Shown here: positions 36,934 to 46,315 of the stretch, piece after piece
Numbering within the stretch: the stretch's first letter is position 1
Layout: every line of letters starts with the position of its first letter
DNA from: Methylococcaceae bacterium
Lineage (GTDB): Bacteria > Pseudomonadota > Gammaproteobacteria > Methylococcales > Methylomonadaceae
DNA length: 64,000 bases
Direction: 5' to 3'
Assembly (NCBI GenBank): GCA_947505105.1
Contig: CANNKG010000001.1
Coordinates: 46,476-110,475, forward strand
Notes under the pieces: generated by a model
Told to the model about the DNA's origin: nothing
The model's database searches: none
Seen by the model: the letters and a program-made list of their open reading frames with translations, nothing else
Made by a program: the position numbers and the translations under genes

Positions 36934-36959
36934 CCCCTTCTCCCAACCAGGAGAAGGGG
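36934..36959. repeat. Perfect hairpin between convergent genes, REP-like
   Basis: CCCCTTCTCC (36934-36943) pairs perfectly with GGAGAAGGGG (36950-36959) around a CAACCA loop. It lies between the ends of rne and the convergent gene at 36992. There is no T run. The form resembles dispersed palindromic repeats, and it may also end transcripts from both sides. Confidence 0.55.
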
Positions 36960-36991
36960 ATCGATAGCTGGGAAATTGTCCTAAACTTCGG

Positions 36992-37399
36992 TTAAGGTTG
37001 ATACTTCTCCATTGCTTTAAGCGCCATCAACGCTACATGCACTTTTTCATTAGCCGTATTATCCAATTCATTATTCTTATATACCTTATCCAATAAGCCC
37101 TCAGCGACTAAGGCATCTTTAATCCAACGTTTACCGAAACGATAATTGTTTGGAATTTTTGATACTTCACCGGTTTTAGGATTTTTTATCTCATCACTTG
37201 ATTTGGCCGATACCGCCACTTTAATCGGATTAGTCGGCTTTTGTTCTTGATGATTCATAACCACTTCAGTCGCTTCACCTTTATGAGCAGGCTTCAATTC
37301 GGAAGCTAAGGCCCCGTCTGGAACAACTTTATCATTGACGGTGGTATAAACCACATAAGCTACAAAAATAGTGACTAAAACAAAAAGCAATTCACTCAT
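36992..37399 (-). CDS. Hypothetical membrane-anchored protein, 135 residues
   Basis: I do not recognise this protein. One N-terminal membrane helix (LLFVLVTIFVAYVVYTTV) is followed by a polar linker and a C-terminal part of about 60 residues (FGKRWIKDALVAEGLLDKVYKNNELDN and KVHVALMALKAMEKY) that looks helical and folded. The gene stands alone, convergent with rne and divergent from the EF-hand protein gene at 37560. Confidence 0.65.
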   Translation of the reverse strand: MSELLFVLVTIFVAYVVYTTVNDKVVPDGALASELKPAHKGEATEVVMNHQEQKPTNPIKVAVSAKSSDEIKNPKTGEVSKIPNNYRFGKRWIKDALVAEGLLDKVYKNNELDNTANEKVHVALMALKAMEKYQP

Positions 37400-37559
37400 G
37401 ATTATCTCCGGGATATTAATTTATATTTATTATTACAAACTTAAGGTTATTACTGGTAATTGCTGTTCTTAAAACAAAATTTTATACGATTATTAACTTT
37501 AGATTTACGGGGATCTGCCGCTATACAATAAAATTATGAATTATTATGAGGCAAAACCA

Positions 37560-38603
37560 ATGAAAATTGAAAGCGCCAATATCAAATTAAGTAGCCAGCA
37601 TCAATTACAAAAGCAACAAGAAACCAAGGAATCGTTGCGTTATTGGAAAACTGCTCGTCCCACTCAAGCGCCTCCTCAATTGAAAGATCAACTGAAGATT
37701 AGCGAGACTGCTCAAGCAATACAGACCAGCAAGACCAGTCTTGATCCTTCAAGCAGTCTTGATGCGAATGAAAGCTTAATGGCGATGATCATTAGTAAAA
37801 TGATGAAGGCGCTTACCGGTGATGAGCTCAAAATTTTTGCACCCGAGGATCTTCAAAACATACTTGGCAATGATATTGCCAGTATTGAATTTCAAGCTGC
37901 AGCGTCGCCTGCTCAAACGACAGCTAACTCACCCGGTTTTGGCTTAGTTTATGAACGCAGCACCACTACTACGGAATCGGAAGCCACTTCATTTTCAGCC
38001 GACGGTATCATCAAAACCCAAGATGGTCAGGAAATTAATTTTTCAGCTCGTTTAAACATGAGCCGGGAATTTGTCAGCCAAACCAACTTAAGAATGACCG
38101 CGGGCGAACCTGAAAAAAAAGATCCGCTCGTCATTAATTTCAATGGTAACGCTGCCGAATTATCCTCCACTCGTTTTGAATTCGATATTGATAGCGATGG
38201 TAGTACAGATCAAATTGCGGTATTAAAGTCCGACAGCGGTTATTTGGCGCTCGATAAAAATGGTGATGGCAAAATCAATAACGGCTCGGAACTCTTCGGC
38301 ACAAAAACTGGACAAGGTTTTAGCGAACTCGCCGCCTACGATGAGGACAAGAATAATTTTATTGATGAAAATGACGCCATTTACCAAAAACTAAGAATCT
38401 GGCAACATCATGAAGACGGCTCCGAACAGCTTGTCGCTTTAGGCGATAAAAATATCGGTGCGATCTACTTAGGTCACACCACGACGCCGTTTAAGCTCAA
38501 AGACACCGAAAATCAAACGCTGGGTGAAGTTACCAGCACCGGGGTATATTTGACCGAACAGGGACAAGCAGGCAGCATTCAACAGATAGATCTGAGTGTA
38601 TAG
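37560..38603 (+). CDS. EF-hand-like calcium-binding protein without export signal
   Basis: Of two in-frame starts, I prefer the ATG at 37560 because GAGG lies 8 bases before it; the ATG at 37536 has none. The 347-residue product starts MKIESANIKLSSQHQL, with no signal peptide. Residues about 205-285 hold three Asp-rich loops of calmodulin/dockerin type: DIDSDGSTD, DKNGDGKINNGSELFG and DEDKNNFIDENDA. The N-terminal half is polar, Gln/Ser rich and probably helical. Similar proteins beginning MKIES are common in gammaproteobacteria. The function is unknown; a calcium-dependent cytoplasmic or type I-secreted role would fit. Confidence 0.7.
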   Translation: MKIESANIKLSSQHQLQKQQETKESLRYWKTARPTQAPPQLKDQLKISETAQAIQTSKTSLDPSSSLDANESLMAMIISKMMKALTGDELKIFAPEDLQNILGNDIASIEFQAAASPAQTTANSPGFGLVYERSTTTTESEATSFSADGIIKTQDGQEINFSARLNMSREFVSQTNLRMTAGEPEKKDPLVINFNGNAAELSSTRFEFDIDSDGSTDQIAVLKSDSGYLALDKNGDGKINNGSELFGTKTGQGFSELAAYDEDKNNFIDENDAIYQKLRIWQHHEDGSEQLVALGDKNIGAIYLGHTTTPFKLKDTENQTLGEVTSTGVYLTEQGQAGSIQQIDLSV

Positions 38604-38717
38604 TACCCAACTAGAACGGAGGTTTCTCTCACCAAACGAAATTAAAGCGTCCCCCTCGAATCTAAGCCGCTGGTTATGAGTATAATATTGTACTTGTATT
38701 AAACTCATGGATAAGCA

Positions 38718-40109
38718 ATGTCAGAAGCCTATTTTTACGAACCCGATTATGCCGTCGAGGCGTTAAAAATACCGCCTAATTCCGTTCAAGCCGAACAATC
38801 CCTACTTGGGGGCTTGATGCTGGATAATCAGACCTGGGATGTCGTCGCCGACCGAGTTGGCGCAATCGATTTTTACCGTAAAGACCATCGCCTCATTTTT
38901 AATGCGATTAGTCAATTAGCCGAAAAACAAGAACCTTTCGATATCATTACCCTCTCTGAAACACTGGGAGCCACCAATCAACTTGATGAAGCAGGTGGTT
39001 TAAGCTATCTGAGCATGCTGGTAAGAGACACGCCGACAGCTGCCAACATCGTCACTTATGCCAACATTGTCCGCGACCGCTCGGTGCTGCGCCAATTGAT
39101 TCATGTCGGCACCACGATCTGCGATTCGGCGTTTAATCCTGCAGGACGCGATACTACAGCCTTACTCGAAGATGCCGAACGGGAAGTATTTCGCATCGCC
39201 GAACAACGCCAGCGTGGTCAGGGCGGATTCGTACCAATTAAAACCTCACTAGCTCAAGCCGTCAACAAAATCGAAACACTCTTTGAACAGGAAGGCTCGA
39301 TTACCGGTGTCAGCACTGGCTTCAAAGATCTCGACAACATGACTTCAGGCCTACAACCCTCTGATTTAATTATTATTGCCGGCAGGCCTTCCATGGGTAA
39401 AACCACCATTGCGATGAACATGGCAGAGAGTGTCGCGGTAGACACCGACAAAGTTGTGGCAGTGTTCAGCATGGAAATGCCTCATGACTCGCTCGCCATG
39501 CGGATGATGTCATCTCTAGGACGGATTGACCAACACAATATCCGTACCGGAAAATTGGTGGACGATGAATGGCCGCGCCTCACTTCGACCATCAATCTCC
39601 TGTCCGGGAAAAAAATGTTTATTGATGATACCGCTGCCCTAACCCCCACTGAACTCCGTTCGAGAGCTCGGCGTCTGATGCGGGATCAAGGGCAACTCGG
39701 CTTAATCGTCATCGATTATCTCCAATTGATGCAGTCGCCTTCCAGCGGCGAAAATCGAGTGCAACAGATTTCCGACATTTCGCGCAGTCTCAAAGCCCTA
39801 GCTAAAGAACTGAACGTGCCGGTCATTGCACTATCTCAGTTGAATCGAAACCTTGAACAGCGCCCGAATAAACGCCCGATGATGTCCGATTTGCGCGAAT
39901 CCGGAGGTATAGAGCAGGATGCTGATCTTATCCTCTTTGTCTATCGTGATGAAGTTTATAACCCCGATAGTCCAGATAAAGGGATTGCCGAAATCATTAT
40001 CGGCAAGCAACGTAACGGCCCGATTGGCGCAGTGCGCATGACCTTCCTCGGAAAATATACGCGCTTTGAAAATTTTGCCGGGGATATTTACGTTAACGAG
40101 GAATATTGA
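38718..40109 (+). CDS. dnaB: Replicative DNA helicase DnaB
   Basis: This 463-residue hexameric helicase unwinds DNA at the replication fork. The N-terminal domain (PNSVQAEQSLLGGLMLDNQTWD) is followed by the RecA-like motor with Walker A GRPSMGKT (about 222-229), VFSMEMPHDSLAMRM, the Walker B region LIVIDYLQLM and ALSQLNRNLEQRPNKRPMMSDLRESG. No intein is present. It overlaps alr through TGATG; dnaB-alr is a standard gammaproteobacterial pair. Confidence 0.98.
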   Translation: MSEAYFYEPDYAVEALKIPPNSVQAEQSLLGGLMLDNQTWDVVADRVGAIDFYRKDHRLIFNAISQLAEKQEPFDIITLSETLGATNQLDEAGGLSYLSMLVRDTPTAANIVTYANIVRDRSVLRQLIHVGTTICDSAFNPAGRDTTALLEDAEREVFRIAEQRQRGQGGFVPIKTSLAQAVNKIETLFEQEGSITGVSTGFKDLDNMTSGLQPSDLIIIAGRPSMGKTTIAMNMAESVAVDTDKVVAVFSMEMPHDSLAMRMMSSLGRIDQHNIRTGKLVDDEWPRLTSTINLLSGKKMFIDDTAALTPTELRSRARRLMRDQGQLGLIVIDYLQLMQSPSSGENRVQQISDISRSLKALAKELNVPVIALSQLNRNLEQRPNKRPMMSDLRESGGIEQDADLILFVYRDEVYNPDSPDKGIAEIIIGKQRNGPIGAVRMTFLGKYTRFENFAGDIYVNEEY

Positions 40110-41200
40110 TGCTGCCTGCCGCTTACGCCGTCCTGAATTTAGAAGCCGTCCAGCATAATCTAGCCAAAGTCCGCCAGTACGCCCCTCAAGCCAAGGTGAT
40201 GGCCATTATGAAAGCAAATGCCTATGGACATGGCTTATTGCGCATTGCCGAACAACTCCCGAATGCAGATGCTTTTGCAGTCGCCCGCCTTGATGAAGGC
40301 ATCATCCTCAGAAAGGCCGGATTTACACAGCGTATTGTCATTCTCGGTGGGTTCACCTGTAAAGAAGAGTTGGATCAATTATTATTGCTTGATCTCGATG
40401 TGGTGATTCATAACTTTGATCAAATTTTAATCTTGAACAACAATATTGTGCAGCGAAGCTTAAATGTCTGGTTAAAATGTGATACCGGCATGAACAGACT
40501 CGGCTTCAAAAGCACCGAAATCAATAAAGCCTATCAACTGCTCACCACCTGTCCGATGGTTCGGCAACCGATTAACTTGATGACTCATCTTGCTAACGCC
40601 GATAATCGGGAAGATGATAAAACGCTCAAACAAATACGCACCTTTAAACAAATGACTGGACATTTCAGCGGCGAATGCAGCATTGCCAACTCGGCCGGAA
40701 TTTTAGGCTGGCATGAATCCTTGACCAATTGGGTGCGTCCCGGCATCATGCTCTACGGTATTTCTCCGTTCAGCGAACTCACCGGACACCAGCTTGGGCT
40801 TCGCCCAGTGATGAGCTTACATTCCAGGCTGATTGCAACTAAAAATCTCGAAAAAGGTGAAACCGTCGGATACGCGAGTCGATGGATTTGTGAAACCCCT
40901 ACCCGTTTCGGCGTAGTAGCGATCGGCTATGGTGATGGTTACCCCCGCTACGCTAAAACCGGCACGCCGGTTCTGGTCAACGGTCAACGCGTCCCACTGA
41001 TTGGCCGAGTCTCGATGGATATGATTACCGTCGATTTAGCAAGCCAACCACAAGCCAAGGCAGGTGATCCGGTAGAATTGTGGGGCAACGAATTACCGGT
41101 CGAGGAAATTGCCAATTGCGCCGACACGATTCCCTACACTTTATTATGTGGGATTACTCAGCGCGTTCAGATCGTTGAGCAAAATCCGCTAATTGTCTGA
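40109..41200 (+). CDS. alr: Alanine racemase
   Basis: This 363-residue PLP enzyme makes D-alanine for peptidoglycan. K35 in VMAIMKANAYGHG binds PLP, and the conserved IGYGDGYPR and LIGRVSMDMITVDL motifs are present. I use the ATG at 40109, overlapping the dnaB stop as TGATG, rather than the in-frame TTG at 40106. Confidence 0.96.
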   Translation: MLPAAYAVLNLEAVQHNLAKVRQYAPQAKVMAIMKANAYGHGLLRIAEQLPNADAFAVARLDEGIILRKAGFTQRIVILGGFTCKEELDQLLLLDLDVVIHNFDQILILNNNIVQRSLNVWLKCDTGMNRLGFKSTEINKAYQLLTTCPMVRQPINLMTHLANADNREDDKTLKQIRTFKQMTGHFSGECSIANSAGILGWHESLTNWVRPGIMLYGISPFSELTGHQLGLRPVMSLHSRLIATKNLEKGETVGYASRWICETPTRFGVVAIGYGDGYPRYAKTGTPVLVNGQRVPLIGRVSMDMITVDLASQPQAKAGDPVELWGNELPVEEIANCADTIPYTLLCGITQRVQIVEQNPLIV

Positions 41201-41221
41201 GGGTGCTCAGCTGATGGCACA

Positions 41222-41974
41222 TCAATCGTTTAAAAAATCGTCCAGACCAATAATCTTGATGTCCCTACGCTGCGCCTCGCGGCGGTCAAGATCGGTGTTA
41301 TAACCCCAATCAGCCAGTTGCAATTGAATCCCCTGTAACTGTGGATCGTCTTTAACCTTGATTAGTGCTTCCAGGCGATCTTCGACAAATAAAATAGGAC
41401 TACCGGGGTGTTGTTCAAGCAAATTGGTCAAAACTTGAGTTTTCGGAATATTAGCATCAAGTCCAAAGAGTCGTTGTTTAGGGATTACAAGCTGATGGGC
41501 CTGCAAAATTTCCAACACAAAGCGTTCCTGCTTGGTGGTGAGAATATACCAAGTACACTCAGCAACAAGCCGTTGCAATTTTTGCTGAACCCCTGGAAAT
41601 AATGGATTCATCTGCAGCCACTCATCCAGAAAATCACGAATCCAAGCATCGCGAGTCGCACTAAACAAGTTTTTTAATTCGGTAATGTCCAGATGTTCAC
41701 GCTCAATCAAGGCTGATTTTAGGGCATTAAAATCCTTCAATAATGACTCAAGCGTTTGCCCTTGAAATAACAGTCGTAAAATCAATAATGCTTCATAGCC
41801 CGTTTCTAAAATGGGTCGGGCTTTACGGAATTGTTCGATAAACGGCGCAGAATCGACATCGCGCATATCCGGCCAAAGCTCAGTAGCAGCCTTCCACGCC
41901 GCCATACCCGTTTCAAATGCGCTATCACAAATGACCCCATCGAAATCCAGCGCATAAATCACATTCTGTTTCAT
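41222..41974 (-). CDS. HAD-family hydrolase
   Basis: This 250-residue protein has the HAD nucleophile motif LDFDGVICDSAF (residues about 9-20), a large helical cap, a motif II-like YILTTKQ, and motif IV FVEDRLEAL, where the usual GD is replaced by ED. The substrate is unknown. It is convergent with alr, 21 bases away. Confidence 0.8.
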   Translation of the reverse strand: MKQNVIYALDFDGVICDSAFETGMAAWKAATELWPDMRDVDSAPFIEQFRKARPILETGYEALLILRLLFQGQTLESLLKDFNALKSALIEREHLDITELKNLFSATRDAWIRDFLDEWLQMNPLFPGVQQKLQRLVAECTWYILTTKQERFVLEILQAHQLVIPKQRLFGLDANIPKTQVLTNLLEQHPGSPILFVEDRLEALIKVKDDPQLQGIQLQLADWGYNTDLDRREAQRRDIKIIGLDDFLND

Positions 41975-42052
41975 CGTTATTCAACCGTCAGTGCAAAATA
42001 GAGGGATCAGAGACGTTACATCAAAAAAATTCGTCAAAGCTAAATGCTGACC

Positions 42053-42553
42053 TCAATTGAGTTTTTTCAGCATTTTGTAATCATCCATAACATAACCGGC
42101 GCCAATGTCGGTCACGATGTCATCCACCACGACAAAACCCATTTTCTGATAAGCATTTAACGCAATACGATTATTTTTGTTGACGGTCAAGTAAATAGAT
42201 TCGAGCTGCGCATCCTGAGCCATACGTTCGATGTCAAATAAAGCTTTTCTCGCTAAGCCTTGACCGCGAAATTGTTCAAGTAGGTAAAATTTGCTTAAAA
42301 ATAAGCTCCGCTCATCAATATTAATGTTGATACTCAGATAACCTTGCAATTCTGAGCTATGCCCAAAAATTAAAAAATAACGATAGCCGGTTTCAATTTG
42401 CTCAGCAATTGCTTGTGGGCTTTGGAATGTTGCCAACATGTAGTCGATCTGAGTGGTACTGATAATCGATGGATAATGCTGATGCCAAATTTCATCGGCC
42501 AATTGAGAGACCGCCTGTCGCTCTAAAGCGGAAACAACCGGAATTAAGGTCAT
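42053..42553 (-). CDS. GNAT family N-acetyltransferase
   Basis: This 166-residue acetyltransferase shows the GNAT motif A LEQFRGQGLARKALFDIE for acetyl-CoA binding and the C-terminal LTVNKNNRIALNAYQKMGFVVVDD. I use the ATG at 42553; an in-frame TTG at 42577 would add eight residues without better support. The substrate is not evident. It lies 92 bases after ftsK on the same strand. Confidence 0.88.
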   Translation of the reverse strand: MTLIPVVSALERQAVSQLADEIWHQHYPSIISTTQIDYMLATFQSPQAIAEQIETGYRYFLIFGHSSELQGYLSININIDERSLFLSKFYLLEQFRGQGLARKALFDIERMAQDAQLESIYLTVNKNNRIALNAYQKMGFVVVDDIVTDIGAGYVMDDYKMLKKLN

Positions 42554-42645
42554 AGCGGCTAATTCGAATGTGGTCAAATCTACAAAGACAAAGAGGTAGC
42601 ACCAATACTACCTCGTTATCGTCTACGAATCCGATTATTTGATTT

Positions 42646-45504
42646 TTAATCGATCCTAGGTGGTGCGGGGGCAAGCACTTCCCGATAACCGTTAGATTCT
42701 GGCTGACTGACTACGCCTTGAACTTCCATATCTTCAATCATACGCGCGGCCCGATTGTAACCAATTTTAAATTTTCGTTGGACACTTGAAATCGAGGCTT
42801 TTCGAGTTTCGGTCACAAACATGACCGCTTGATCATACAGCGCATCGGCTTCAGAATCATCGCCGCCATATGCGCCATTACTTTCGTTTGCTTCGGAGTT
42901 TTCTCGCAGAATTTCATCCAGATAGTTTGGCGGCGCGGTTTGCTTCAAAAATTCCACAACGCGATGCACTTCATGATCGTCAACAAAGGCCCCATGGGCA
43001 CGGATCGGAATGCTGGTGCCGGAAGGTAAAAACAACATATCGCCATTACCCAGCAATGCTTCTGCGCCGCCTTGATCAAGAATGGTGCGCGAATCTATAC
43101 GTGAAGATACTTGGAAGGAAATACGAGTCGGCACGTTGGCTTTAATCAGACCGGTTAGAACATCGACTGATGGACGCTGGGTGGCCAAAATCAAATGAAT
43201 TCCTGCCGCACGGGCTTTTTGGGCTAAACGAGCAATCAATTCTTCGACTTTTTTACCGACAATCATCATCATATCGGCTAACTCATCAATCACGATGACA
43301 ATGCTCGGAAGTTTGCTTAAGACCGGTAAATCTTCATCTAAGCCAAGCGGTTTATCGTATTGATACATCGGATCGCGGATAGCTTCCCCTCTCGCGGCAG
43401 CTTCTTCAATCAACACATTAAATCCGGCAAGATTTCTAACGCCCATTTTAGACATCAGTTTATATCGACGCTCCATTTCACCGACCGCCCAACGCAGGGC
43501 ATTTTGGGCTTCTTTCATGTCGGTCACAACTGGGGTTAGTAAATGGGGAATACCCTCGTAAACTGATAATTCGAGCATTTTCGGGTCAATCATTATCAGG
43601 CGAACTTGTTCAGGCGTTGCTTTATAGAGTAAGCTCAGAATCATGGTGTTAATCGCAACTGATTTACCCGAACCCGTAGTCCCTGCAACCAGCGCGTGCG
43701 GCATTTTAGCTAGGTCTGCGACCACAGGCTCGCCGCCAATATCTTTGCCCATGGCCAGCGTTAAGATTGATTTAGCATTATTGAAAACCGGCGAAACCAG
43801 TAATTCACGCAAGGTCACCATTTCACGCTCTTGATTCGGTATTTCAAGACCAATCACCGATTTTCCGGGAATAATTTCCACTATTCGGACACTGGTAACC
43901 GACAAAGCTCGCGCCAAATCCTTAGCTAGACTACTGATTCGACTGACTTTGACACCGGCAGCCGGTTGTAATTCGAAACGGGTAATGACTGGCCCCGGAT
44001 GAACCGCAACCACTTCCACTAACACGTTAAAATCTTGCAGGACTTCTTCAACCAACCGAGACATTTCTTCGAGATCCGCGTCGGAATAACCGTTCACTCG
44101 CGTATCACGCTCATCGAGTAAAGATAAGTCAGGTAAAACATTTTCAGACGGAAGATAAGATCGATGCGAAGAGTTCGCTCTTGACTGGTTTTGATAATCG
44201 GTAATTTTAAGCTTGGGTTCCAATATTAAAGGAGCACGAGTCATGACCGCAGTATGCGCAACGACTTCCGAGGCATGATGTTGTTCAACAGCTGGTTGAT
44301 AAGAAGGCGCATGAATTTTCTGATGATTTAAAGTGGCTTCGTAATCTTCATATTCATCAACTTCAGGCTCGTCATCAACCAATTCAGGATAATCGGGCAT
44401 CATTAATAGCGCATTGTCGTCTTCATCATCCCTAGATAAATCTTCATGAGATAAATCGTCATGAGCCACAAATTTCAATGGCTCGGGCTTAAATGACGCT
44501 ACTTCTTGTGCAAAATGTGCCGCTTGAGGCGCGTCAAATTCGTCATTGGAGGGGCGAGTATTAATGCCCAAGCTCTGGTCAGTCGAACGCAGTTGTTCTT
44601 CGAAGCGAGTCACAACAGGTTTAGGCATTTCTGGACTAATCCGATTATTGTTATCTCTCATGTCAGCGACAGATGGTCGCTCACCAAATCTTGGTTCAGT
44701 ATTTCTAACGATATTGGGTTTTAATTCGTGCTGGACTCGCTGTTCTCTATCCGCATTGACAGCGCCGATGACTGGTGCAATTTTTACTTTTTGAGAATTA
44801 TTTCCTGAAGTGCGGTTGCTATGTCTACCTTCTTGTGGAGCTTCGGTTTGAGGCTTGGTTCTGAGAGTGGTTGGATCAGGTTGAAAACGAGCTAAAAACT
44901 CCGCCATCACATCTAAGGGTTGCCAGAAGATCCGAAAGATTAACAAGGTGTACTTGCCTATAAAATCCATGAGACCTAACCATGAAAAATCAGTAAACAA
45001 AGTCACACCAACTAAAGTCCCCACCAGTAAGATCAAGGTTGCGCCGGAATTCCCAAAGATATGATAGGTTAAATCACCCAATTCCTGCCCTAGCACACCA
45101 CCAGTGCCGCCCGGCAGTTCCACAACCACACGCGGCATGTGAAGATATAACAATGCGGTTCCAAAAGCTATGGTAAATATAAAGCCGATATTTCGCGTCA
45201 CAACGGTCGAAAAGCCGGTAGGGTAAAAGTTATCTCGATAAATAAGATAACCTATCCAAGCCAGCATTAATGGAAATGAGTAACCCATTAGGCCAAACAA
45301 ACTTAGAATAAAATCGCTTAACCAAGCACCTATCAAACCACAGGCGTTACTGATAGTCTGAATCGGACCACTATGCGACCAACCAGCGTCTTCATTACTA
45401 AAAGTGATGAGCGCAATTAACATAAACAACGCACCGACAGAACACACCAATAGTGCCAGTTCGCGTATACCAAGCAACGGTTTTTCTTCCATTACAGCAG
45501 CCAT
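42646..45504 (-). CDS. ftsK: DNA translocase FtsK
   Basis: This 952-residue protein clears and resolves chromosomes at division. It has four N-terminal membrane helices (about 15-190), an acidic, disordered linker (about 215-470), and the motor domain with Walker A in [14 protein letters not shown] (about 606-613) and Walker B in [13 protein letters not shown]. The C-terminal gamma winged helix (about 880-945: [31 protein letters not shown]) reads KOPS sites. The linker is shorter than in E. coli. Confidence 0.97.
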   Translation of the reverse strand: MAAVMEEKPLLGIRELALLVCSVGALFMLIALITFSNEDAGWSHSGPIQTISNACGLIGAWLSDFILSLFGLMGYSFPLMLAWIGYLIYRDNFYPTGFSTVVTRNIGFIFTIAFGTALLYLHMPRVVVELPGGTGGVLGQELGDLTYHIFGNSGATLILLVGTLVGVTLFTDFSWLGLMDFIGKYTLLIFRIFWQPLDVMAEFLARFQPDPTTLRTKPQTEAPQEGRHSNRTSGNNSQKVKIAPVIGAVNADREQRVQHELKPNIVRNTEPRFGERPSVADMRDNNNRISPEMPKPVVTRFEEQLRSTDQSLGINTRPSNDEFDAPQAAHFAQEVASFKPEPLKFVAHDDLSHEDLSRDDEDDNALLMMPDYPELVDDEPEVDEYEDYEATLNHQKIHAPSYQPAVEQHHASEVVAHTAVMTRAPLILEPKLKITDYQNQSRANSSHRSYLPSENVLPDLSLLDERDTRVNGYSDADLEEMSRLVEEVLQDFNVLVEVVAVHPGPVITRFELQPAAGVKVSRISSLAKDLARALSVTSVRIVEIIPGKSVIGLEIPNQEREMVTLRELLVSPVFNNAKSILTLAMGKDIGGEPVVADLAKMPHALVAGTTGSGKSVAINTMILSLLYKATPEQVRLIMIDPKMLELSVYEGIPHLLTPVVTDMKEAQNALRWAVGEMERRYKLMSKMGVRNLAGFNVLIEEAAARGEAIRDPMYQYDKPLGLDEDLPVLSKLPSIVIVIDELADMMMIVGKKVEELIARLAQKARAAGIHLILATQRPSVDVLTGLIKANVPTRISFQVSSRIDSRTILDQGGAEALLGNGDMLFLPSGTSIPIRAHGAFVDDHEVHRVVEFLKQTAPPNYLDEILRENSEANESNGAYGGDDSEADALYDQAVMFVTETRKASISSVQRKFKIGYNRAARMIEDMEVQGVVSQPESNGYREVLAPAPPRID

Positions 45505-45629
45505 AACACCTATCTCAAAATGAACTATTAGAGAGAAAACATAATTATAGAGGAATAATCAAAGTTTTTACATTAAATATGCACTGAACGGAAAATTTAT
45601 CCGCGCCCCTGCAAATTATCTTGTAAAGA

Positions 45630-46211
45630 TTAAGTATTGGTGACATCCAACACTCGCTCAACGATCGGAGCCTGATAGGTGATCAGTTTATCGATAAGTG
45701 CGGAGGGATGAGTTTCGACCAGTAGCATTGAACGATGTTTTTCTTGAACAAAGGCTTCGATAACACTATGATCAAGAAAAGCAATCAACGCATCATAGTA
45801 ATTTTCAACGTTGAGTAATGCACAAGGCTTACGATGCAATCCAAGTTGCGCCCAGGTTAGAATTTCAAACAGTTCTTCAAGCGTTCCAAGTCCCCCCGGA
45901 AGCGCGATAAAGCCATCCGCCAAATCCGCCATAAGCGCTTTTCGCTCATGCATTGAATTAACTATAATCAATTCGCTTAAGTGATGATGAGCAACTTCTT
46001 TATCAACAAGCACCTGTGGGATGACACCCGTGACTTTACCACCATTGTTCAGGACTGCGTCGGCGATCGTTCTCATGATGCCTATGCTCGCTCCGCCATA
46101 TACCAGTTCCAGGCCCCGCATAGCCATTTCACGCCCAAGTTGCTTAGCCACTTCCACATATTCAGGACTTTTGCCCGGACTTGAGCCGCAATATACACAT
46201 AGACGTTTCAT
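45630..46211 (-). CDS. LOG family protein (TIGR00730 type nucleotide 5'-monophosphate phosphoribohydrolase)
   Basis: This 193-residue Rossmann-like enzyme shows VYCGSSPGKSPEY, LVYGGASIGIMRTIA and the family motif PGGLGTLEELFEILTWAQLG. These proteins split nucleoside monophosphates, releasing cytokinin-like bases in plant partners; older annotations as lysine decarboxylase are wrong. The promoter and ribosome binding site are not obvious. Confidence 0.92.
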   Translation of the reverse strand: MKRLCVYCGSSPGKSPEYVEVAKQLGREMAMRGLELVYGGASIGIMRTIADAVLNNGGKVTGVIPQVLVDKEVAHHHLSELIIVNSMHERKALMADLADGFIALPGGLGTLEELFEILTWAQLGLHRKPCALLNVENYYDALIAFLDHSVIEAFVQEKHRSMLLVETHPSALIDKLITYQAPIVERVLDVTNT

Positions 46212-46315
46212 TTGATGGAGCTGTTCAAAAAGGGATCGTTTGTGAAGGGAAAAATATTGATACGTCAGAGACGCATTTTAAAAGCGCATTGCCTGATGGA
46301 GATTTTACGGTTCAA

